Source of the DNA: Knoellia aerolata DSM 18566
GTDB taxonomy: Bacteria > Actinomycetota > Actinomycetes > Actinomycetales > Dermatophilaceae
Direction of reading: 5' to 3'
Length of the DNA stretch: 64,000 nt
NCBI RefSeq assembly: GCF_000768695.1
Contig: NZ_AVPL01000012.1
Coordinates: forward strand, 1 to 64,000
In this document: piece by piece, positions 59,575-64,000 of the stretch
Layout: every line of letters begins with the position of its first letter
How positions within the stretch are numbered: the stretch's first letter is position 1
Notes under the pieces: generated by a model
Database searches by the model: none
The model's input: the letters and a program-made list of their open reading frames with translations, nothing else
What the model was told of the DNA's origin: nothing
Program-made: the position numbers and the translations under genes

Positions 59575-61140
59575 TCAGGCGGGCATGACCCAGTTGTTGG
59601 ACTCCTCGGCAAGGAGAGCCAGATGATCGGCCTCGAAGTCGTCGGCCAGCTCACACAGCACGGAATCCGGTATGGCAGACGCCCACCCTTCCGGAGGACC
59701 GGTGTCGAGGTGCCTTCGGTGACGGCCGCCCTTCAACGGTGCGCGTGCTCGCGCGAACTCCCTCAGCCGTTCCGCGAGATCCCTGTCGTAGCTTCCACGA
59801 CTCAGGTCCCACGTGACGGACCGACCGTGTTCGTCCGGTGGATGCACGGTCGCGATGAGGCGACGGTCGTGGACCTGGGTGTGGTGACGCTGGCACAGCA
59901 GGGCAGCGTTGCCGAGATCCGAGGGGCCGCCGTCGGCCCAGTGGACGATGTGGTGCGCCTGGGTCCACGCCGCCGGCGCGGTGCACCCCGGGAACGTGCA
60001 CGACCCGTCGCGGTGCCACAGCATCCGGCGCTGTCCGCGGGTGAACAGCCGAGTGGCGCGACCCAGGTCGACCACCTCACCGGCGGCGCCCAGGACGACG
60101 GGGACGACGTCGGCGTCACACGCCATCTGCCGCACGACGGAGGGGGCGAGCATCGTGTCGCGGGCGCGGGACCCCATCACCGAACCGGCGCCCTCGGTCC
60201 CGTTCACGCCCGAGAGTCCTGCCAGCAGATCCGCCAGCGACGTGGAGACGTGGACGACCGTCGCGGCTCCACCCGGCTCGGCGGCCACCGCGTCCTCGGA
60301 GGCCGCGGCCGCCAGCACCGACGCGAGCGCCTCCACCCGCCGTTGGCCCGCGCAGCGGAGGTCGATCTCACCCGTCTCGGGGTTCGGGGCGGGCTTCGAC
60401 AGGGGGCCGATCGCCGCTTCGAGCCGAGCGGCCTGCTCGGGAGTCATGGCCATCCGATACTCCGTCAGGTCGCCCTCCGCGACGGACGGAGAGGACAGGT
60501 AGGCGCCGGCGCGCAACCGCTTGTGGGCCTTGTCGAGCTCGCCCTCCAGACCGTACATCGCGAGGAGTCGGGGGCGGAGCTTGCGAGCGTGGGCCTGCCC
60601 CCACTCGACACCGAGGTCGAGGATCGCGCCGGTCACGGTGGGAACGGCCTCCTCGACGAGGAGGTCCTTCATGCGGGCGACCTCACGCAACGCGGTCAGC
60701 GCCAGCCCGACGCCCACCTCCCCCGAGACCACTCGCCGCCACACGATGCCTTCGGGACGGGTCTCGTCGGCGAAGGGGCCGGCTTCAGGCCCGCCGTGTG
60801 ACCACAGGCCGCCCGGAGTCGAGGCGGCTGCGTCCTGCGCGAGCTGCGCCACCTGACCGGCACCTCCCTGACGGAGTGAGGGGGCGTGCTCGCGCACCCA
60901 GGCGTGCACGGAGCCGTCACCTCGGCGTGCTGACGCAAACTCCCCACGGTGCGCGGCCTCGGCGGTCACGCGCACCTGCGCGGCCCCTGCCTGAGACTTC
61001 ACCTCGTCGGCCAGGGTCATGACCTCGGCGAGGTCGGCAGAACTGAGTGAGGTCAGGAGCTCGGCGATGCCGGACAGTCCGTCACGAGCGGCGGTGAGCA
61101 CCCCACGCAACGGCGTGACGGGTGTCTCCTGCTCGTCCAT
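59575..61140 (-). CDS. DUF222 / HNH endonuclease domain protein (13E12 type), copy 2
   Basis: A 521-residue protein with N-terminal DUF222 helices (LSSADLAEVMTLADEVKSQA) and a C-terminal HNH domain (DGSCTFPGCTAPAAWTQAHH, IVHWADGGPSDLGNAALLCQ, RHHTQVHDRR). The HNH block is almost the same as in copy 1 (42855-44192), while the N-terminal parts differ. ATG 61140 has GAAGGAG at ideal spacing. The pair flanks the helicase-associated, nuclease and Wadjet genes. Confidence 0.92.
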   Translation of the reverse strand: MDEQETPVTPLRGVLTAARDGLSGIAELLTSLSSADLAEVMTLADEVKSQAGAAQVRVTAEAAHRGEFASARRGDGSVHAWVREHAPSLRQGGAGQVAQLAQDAAASTPGGLWSHGGPEAGPFADETRPEGIVWRRVVSGEVGVGLALTALREVARMKDLLVEEAVPTVTGAILDLGVEWGQAHARKLRPRLLAMYGLEGELDKAHKRLRAGAYLSSPSVAEGDLTEYRMAMTPEQAARLEAAIGPLSKPAPNPETGEIDLRCAGQRRVEALASVLAAAASEDAVAAEPGGAATVVHVSTSLADLLAGLSGVNGTEGAGSVMGSRARDTMLAPSVVRQMACDADVVPVVLGAAGEVVDLGRATRLFTRGQRRMLWHRDGSCTFPGCTAPAAWTQAHHIVHWADGGPSDLGNAALLCQRHHTQVHDRRLIATVHPPDEHGRSVTWDLSRGSYDRDLAERLREFARARAPLKGGRHRRHLDTGPPEGWASAIPDSVLCELADDFEADHLALLAEESNNWVMPA

Positions 61141-61279
61141 CGATCTCTCCTTCAACGACTGGTTCCACCCTAGAGGTGACCACTGACAACGCCCCTCGGC
61201 GAGCGAACGGGCCACTCCGCCAACGAATAGCGCCGATCGGCGCAACCACCGAACCTCAGCGGTCAGACCAACCCGACGC

Positions 61280-61416
61280 GGTCGCAGTGCCGCCGTCGTC
61301 GTGATGCCGTCCTGACGCGCCATCCGCACGTCCATGAGGACGATGTCCGGCCGGAAGCCGGCGTCGATCGAGCTGCACGACTCGATGTTCTCCGGTGGAG
61401 TGACGGTGTCCCTCAC
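61280..61416 (-). pseudogene. Response-regulator receiver domain remnant
   Basis: On the minus strand a short run encodes DAGFRPDIVLMDVRMARQDG followed by ITTTAALR, clearly the phosphoacceptor strand region of a NarL-type receiver (usual form RPDVVLMDVRMPGMDG). The sequence before and after does not continue as a receiver domain, and no HTH output domain follows. It is a decayed fragment. The rest of the 61141-61607 region holds a hairpin and a 20-bp sequence shared with the rocD-side intergenic region. Confidence 0.7.
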
Positions 61417-61446
61417 CTGACTTCTCGTATGCCGTCCGCTCGCCTC

Positions 61447-61476
61447 GGGTGGCCGCGCGCGCGGGCGCGGCCACCC
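61447..61476. terminator. 12-bp GC-rich hairpin
   Basis: GGGTGGCCGCGC at 61447-61458 pairs with GCGCGGCCACCC at 61465-61476. It lies between the receiver remnant and the vWA gene and could be the leftover terminator of a lost gene. Confidence 0.6.
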
Positions 61477-61607
61477 GGGTGCACGAATGCCACACCCACC
61501 CGCGAGGCCCGGTGGCTGTCAGTGGTCATTGGCACACTTGAACTCGACCGGCCCGGAAACGCGCCGACTGCCCGCTCCCCCACTGCTTTTCACTCAAGGA
61601 GGACGCC

Positions 61608-62219
61608 ATGACCAACCCCGACTACACCCACCTGACCCTCGTGGTCGACAGGTCCGGCAGCATGAGCAGCGTCCGCGACGAGGCCCAGGCCGGCATCACG
61701 ACGCTCGTCCAGGAGCAGTTCGCCCTCGACGGCCGCTTCACGGTAACGCTCGCCCAGTTCGACGACCGGTTCGACACGGTCGAGCGGATGCGGGACACGC
61801 CGTTCACGTTCGAGCTCGAACCGCGCGGCATGACGGCGCTGCTCGACGCGGTGGGCATGGAGGTCGTCCGCACCGGCGAGGACCTGGCCGCGCTCCCCGA
61901 GGCGGAGCGCCCCGGCCGGGTGCTGTTCGTCGTCGTGACCGACGGGCACGAGAACTCGTCGCACGAGTACACGCTGGACAGGACCCGGGAGCTCATCCGG
62001 GTGCAGAAGGAGCAGTTCGGCTGGGAGGTGCAGTTCCTCGGCGCCGACGACGCGGCGTGGCAGGGCCAGCAGCTCGGCGTCGCGACGACGCGCTACACGA
62101 ACAACGGTGCCGGCAACGTCGCGGTCTTCGACTCGATGTCCCGGTCCCTTCGGGCCTACCGGCTGGACCCGTCGCCGACCGCAGGCTTCTCGATGCCCGA
62201 CGAGGTCACGACCGGCTGA
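61608..62219 (+). CDS. von Willebrand factor A domain protein
   Basis: A 203-residue, single-domain vWA protein. The MIDAS metal site is complete: DxSxS in VVDRSGSMSS, the Thr in RGMTALLDAVG, and the Asp in VVVTDGHENSS. No signal peptide. AAGGAGG precedes the ATG at ideal spacing. Such stand-alone proteins occur beside stress and tellurite-resistance genes or on their own; no such partner is here. Function unknown. Confidence 0.92.
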   Translation: MTNPDYTHLTLVVDRSGSMSSVRDEAQAGITTLVQEQFALDGRFTVTLAQFDDRFDTVERMRDTPFTFELEPRGMTALLDAVGMEVVRTGEDLAALPEAERPGRVLFVVVTDGHENSSHEYTLDRTRELIRVQKEQFGWEVQFLGADDAAWQGQQLGVATTRYTNNGAGNVAVFDSMSRSLRAYRLDPSPTAGFSMPDEVTTG

Positions 62220-62258
62220 CCACCCCGCCACGCGCGATGGGGGTGAGCTTGGTCAGCC
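62214..62258. terminator. Bidirectional hairpin built from two stop codons
   Basis: GGCTGACCA at 62214-62222 and TGGTCAGCC at 62250-62258 form a perfect 9-bp stem. Each arm holds the stop codon of one of the convergent genes (vWA and DoxX). Confidence 0.7.
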
Positions 62259-62702
62259 CCTGCGCAGCGGCCAGAGCAGCCCGTGCGCGTCGTACCGGGT
62301 CGAGAGTCGCTGCAGCGCAACGGCGGCGAGCAGGAGCCCGACGTCACGCAGGGCCACGTCGTAGAAGCCGGGGATGAGCAGGAGGTTGACGATGATCCCG
62401 CCGAGCCAGGCCGCGACGACGAGCGCTCCGAGCCGCGGGTGGAGCAGGACGACGAGTCCGGCGACCACCTCGATGACGCCGACGGCATACATCGCCTGCT
62501 GCGGTGAGAACGGCAGCGGGTCGGAGAGGGCCGGTGCGAGGTAGCGGTCCCACTCCGTCATGAGGTTGGTGAACTTGTCGAGGCCGAAGAGGATCGGCGC
62601 GACGACGAACGCTGCCCGAAGGACGACGAACGCCTGGTGTGCCGGGTCGCCGTGGATGCGCTGCGTCGCCTCGGTTGCTCTGTGGGTGTCGATCGTGGCC
62701 AT
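62253..62702 (-). CDS. DoxX-like membrane protein
   Basis: A 149-residue protein with four membrane helices, DoxX-like: VVLRAAFVVAPILFGLDKFT at the start, MYAVGVIEVVAGLVVLLHPR, LGALVVAAWLGGIIVNLLLI, and DVGLLLAAVALQRLS. AGGAGG precedes ATG 62702. DoxX-type proteins are linked to thiol/redox and quinone-coupled processes in some bacteria, but most are uncharacterised. Confidence 0.85.
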   Translation of the reverse strand: MATIDTHRATEATQRIHGDPAHQAFVVLRAAFVVAPILFGLDKFTNLMTEWDRYLAPALSDPLPFSPQQAMYAVGVIEVVAGLVVLLHPRLGALVVAAWLGGIIVNLLLIPGFYDVALRDVGLLLAAVALQRLSTRYDAHGLLWPLRRG

Positions 62703-62861
62703 GATGACCTCCTGGTGCGAAGTGCCCTCCGGCCGGCGCCGCCTGACAGGGCGGGAGCTGGGTGGGAGGCTGACATCGTGTTGGTGGTGTTGCGGGTGGG
62801 TGGCCTTACCGGCGTCGAGGACGTGGGTAAGACCGGTGGGGCCCCGCGCAGCGAACAGGGC

Positions 62862-63101
62862 ATGACCACCCCTCAGACCCAGACCCCCGCGGCGTGCCAG
62901 CCGGGCGGCCCACCGGTCGACGTCGTCGCCTGGCGGGCGTGCCGGTTGCACGAGGCCGGGTTCCCGTGGGTCCTGGCGGACTCGCTCGCCCGGACCCGGA
63001 CCGACCTGCACGCGCTGCTGTCGCTCGTCGACGCCGGCTGCCCACCGCGGCTGGCGGCGCGGATCCTGTCGCCGATCGACGACGGATCGAGTCCGTGGTG
63101 A
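62862..63101 (+). CDS. Small protein upstream of the ECF sigma gene
   Basis: A 79-residue soluble protein with two helical stretches (VDVVAWRACRLHEAGFPWVL, ADSLARTRTDLHALLSLVDA). Its stop overlaps the GTG of the sigma factor gene (GTGA), so it is probably part of that operon and may modulate sigma translation. No family recognised. Confidence 0.6.
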   Translation: MTTPQTQTPAACQPGGPPVDVVAWRACRLHEAGFPWVLADSLARTRTDLHALLSLVDAGCPPRLAARILSPIDDGSSPW

Positions 63102-63823
63102 GCGACATCGGCCGTGAACGCCTCCTGGCACCCTCGGATCAGGGCGCGACACGGCCCCCGGCCGATGACGGGGTGCCGGAGGACTGGGTCTCGGCGCTGT
63201 CGTCGTCAGGCGCCGACCAGCAGGCGGCGATGCGGGCGCTGCACGACCTCATGGTGCGGGCGGCGGCCCACCAGGTGTGGCGGATGCGCTCGGCGCTGCC
63301 CGACGCCTCCCCGGGAACCGTCGACGTCATCGTCAACCAGGCTGCGGACGAGGCGATGACGGCGCTCCTGCGCAAGCTGCACACCTTCGAGGGGCGCAGC
63401 CGGTTCACGACGTGGGCGTTCAAGTTCGCCATCCTCCAGGCGGCGACGGACGTGCGGCGGCTCCAGTGGCAGCACCGCGAGGTGGAGCTGCGCGACCTCG
63501 ACCTCGAGCGCGTGCCGCACGACACCCACGACGGGCCGGAGCGGCAGGCGGAGGGCGCCGACCTCGCCCGCGCCGTGGCCGGGGCGATGGACACGTGCCT
63601 GACTCCCCACCAGCGGCGGGTCGCCGTCGCCCTGCTCGTCGACGGCGTGCCGATCGACGTCCTGGCCGAGCGTCTCGGCTCGAACCGCAACGCCCTCTAC
63701 AAGACCGTCCATGACGTCCGGCGACGGCTGCGCGAGGACCTCACCCAGCGGGGCTACCTGCCCGTCGATTCCTCACGGACGGACCTGGACCCCCACCCGC
63801 ATGCAACGGCAGGTTCGTCATGA
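63098..63823 (+). CDS. ECF-type sigma-70 factor
   Basis: A 241-residue sigma factor with region 2 (DEAMTALLRKLHTFEGRSRF, TTWAFKFAILQAATDVRRLQ) and region 4 (MDTCLTPHQRRVAVALLVDG, PIDVLAERLGSNRNALYKTV, HDVRRRLREDL). GTG 63098 overlaps the small upstream gene; GTG 63095 is also possible. Its stop overlaps the next gene by 4 bp. The neighbouring gene looks like an anti-sigma factor, so the pair probably responds to an envelope or stress signal. Confidence 0.9.
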   Translation: MSDIGRERLLAPSDQGATRPPADDGVPEDWVSALSSSGADQQAAMRALHDLMVRAAAHQVWRMRSALPDASPGTVDVIVNQAADEAMTALLRKLHTFEGRSRFTTWAFKFAILQAATDVRRLQWQHREVELRDLDLERVPHDTHDGPERQAEGADLARAVAGAMDTCLTPHQRRVAVALLVDGVPIDVLAERLGSNRNALYKTVHDVRRRLREDLTQRGYLPVDSSRTDLDPHPHATAGSS

Positions 63824-64000
63824 CGCCCCCACCCACGCCCCCACACGTGCTGCCCCCCGGCGCCGTCGCTGCGTTGCTCCTCGACACCACGCCCTACCTG
63901 TCCTGCGACGAGTGCTTCGAGCGGATGGACACCCACGTGGAGGCGGTCCTTGACGAGCCCGGTCATCACGACCTCGCCATGGACCGCCACCTCGTCGGGT
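63820..64000 (+). CDS. Anti-sigma-factor-like zinc-finger protein (partial)
   Basis: ATG 63820 overlaps the sigma gene by 4 bp, and the frame is open to the end of the window (60 codons). TTPYLSCDECFERMDTHVEA, then HHDLAMDRHLVG, resembles the start of zinc-binding anti-sigma or mycothiol-system anti-sigma proteins, in which H-x3-C-x2-C usually follows at this point. The C-terminus lies outside the window, so the zinc motif cannot be checked. Confidence 0.6.
   Translation, partial: MTPPPTPPHVLPPGAVAALLLDTTPYLSCDECFERMDTHVEAVLDEPGHHDLAMDRHLVG

Noticed and set aside
40116-61140. Prophage or integrative element
   Set aside because: No integrase, transposase, terminase, capsid gene, tRNA or flanking direct repeat was seen, so I call the region only accessory-looking.
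61141-61607. A functional response regulator gene
   Set aside because: Only one conserved strand region of the receiver domain can be read; the frame before and after does not continue as the family.

Overview
The window is a contiguous piece of a very GC-rich chromosome from an actinomycete. GTG starts are common, many genes overlap by 4 bp, and several promoters seem to give leaderless transcripts. Pointers to Actinomycetota are a mycothiol-type maleylpyruvate isomerase homologue, DUF4192, DUF6318 and DUF222/HNH proteins, two SAM-IV-type riboswitches, and a MoxR/DUF58/transglutaminase operon divergent from mraZ. I infer Micrococcales, perhaps Intrasporangiaceae, but the sequence alone does not prove this. 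I saw no rRNA, tRNA, transposase, integrase or CRISPR array.

Layout. 0-2.3 kb: start of the division and cell wall cluster on the minus strand (mraZ, rsmH, FtsL-like gene). 2.6-7.2 kb: the divergent MoxR, DUF58, transglutaminase operon, with MraZ-box-like repeats facing both ways between the two units. 7.3-9.0 kb: four small secreted cysteine-containing proteins, apparently one paralogous family. 9.1-22 kb: housekeeping genes on the minus strand (sigA, universal stress protein, riboswitch-controlled metX, DUF4192, DUF1232, EcsC-like, PAC2, hrpA) and a short family-A DNA polymerase on the plus strand. 22-27.4 kb: a nitric oxide/nitrite module with a hemerythrin/DUF2249 protein, a SufR-like regulator, an NnrS-like membrane protein, and a large membrane-cupredoxin-nitrite reductase fusion. 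27.4-39.9 kb: a type VII-like substrate pair, riboswitch-controlled metY, an aldo/keto reductase, membrane proteins, a hydrolase, a TspO-like protein divergent from a CarH-like B12 photosensor without a DNA-binding domain, rocD, pdxH, a SprT-like protein and an MpaB-like oxygenase.

40-61 kb looks accessory. It holds a DUF6318 lipoprotein and secreted partner, two DUF222/HNH proteins, a helicase-associated-domain protein, a large secreted nuclease, and a complete type I Wadjet system (jetA-jetB-jetC-jetD). Next to Wadjet lie a methyltransferase and a TetR regulator sharing a palindromic operator. 61.3-64 kb: a decayed response-regulator fragment, a vWA protein, a DoxX protein, and a small ORF, ECF sigma, anti-sigma-like operon that leaves the window.

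The strongest leads are the intact Wadjet operon, the CuNiR fusion with a glutamine at the usual catalytic histidine position, the stand-alone CarH-type photosensor, the four-gene secreted family, and two structural signals: a nested ATTGCGCAT palindromic intergenic repeat and a striking excess of the octamer GTATGCCG.
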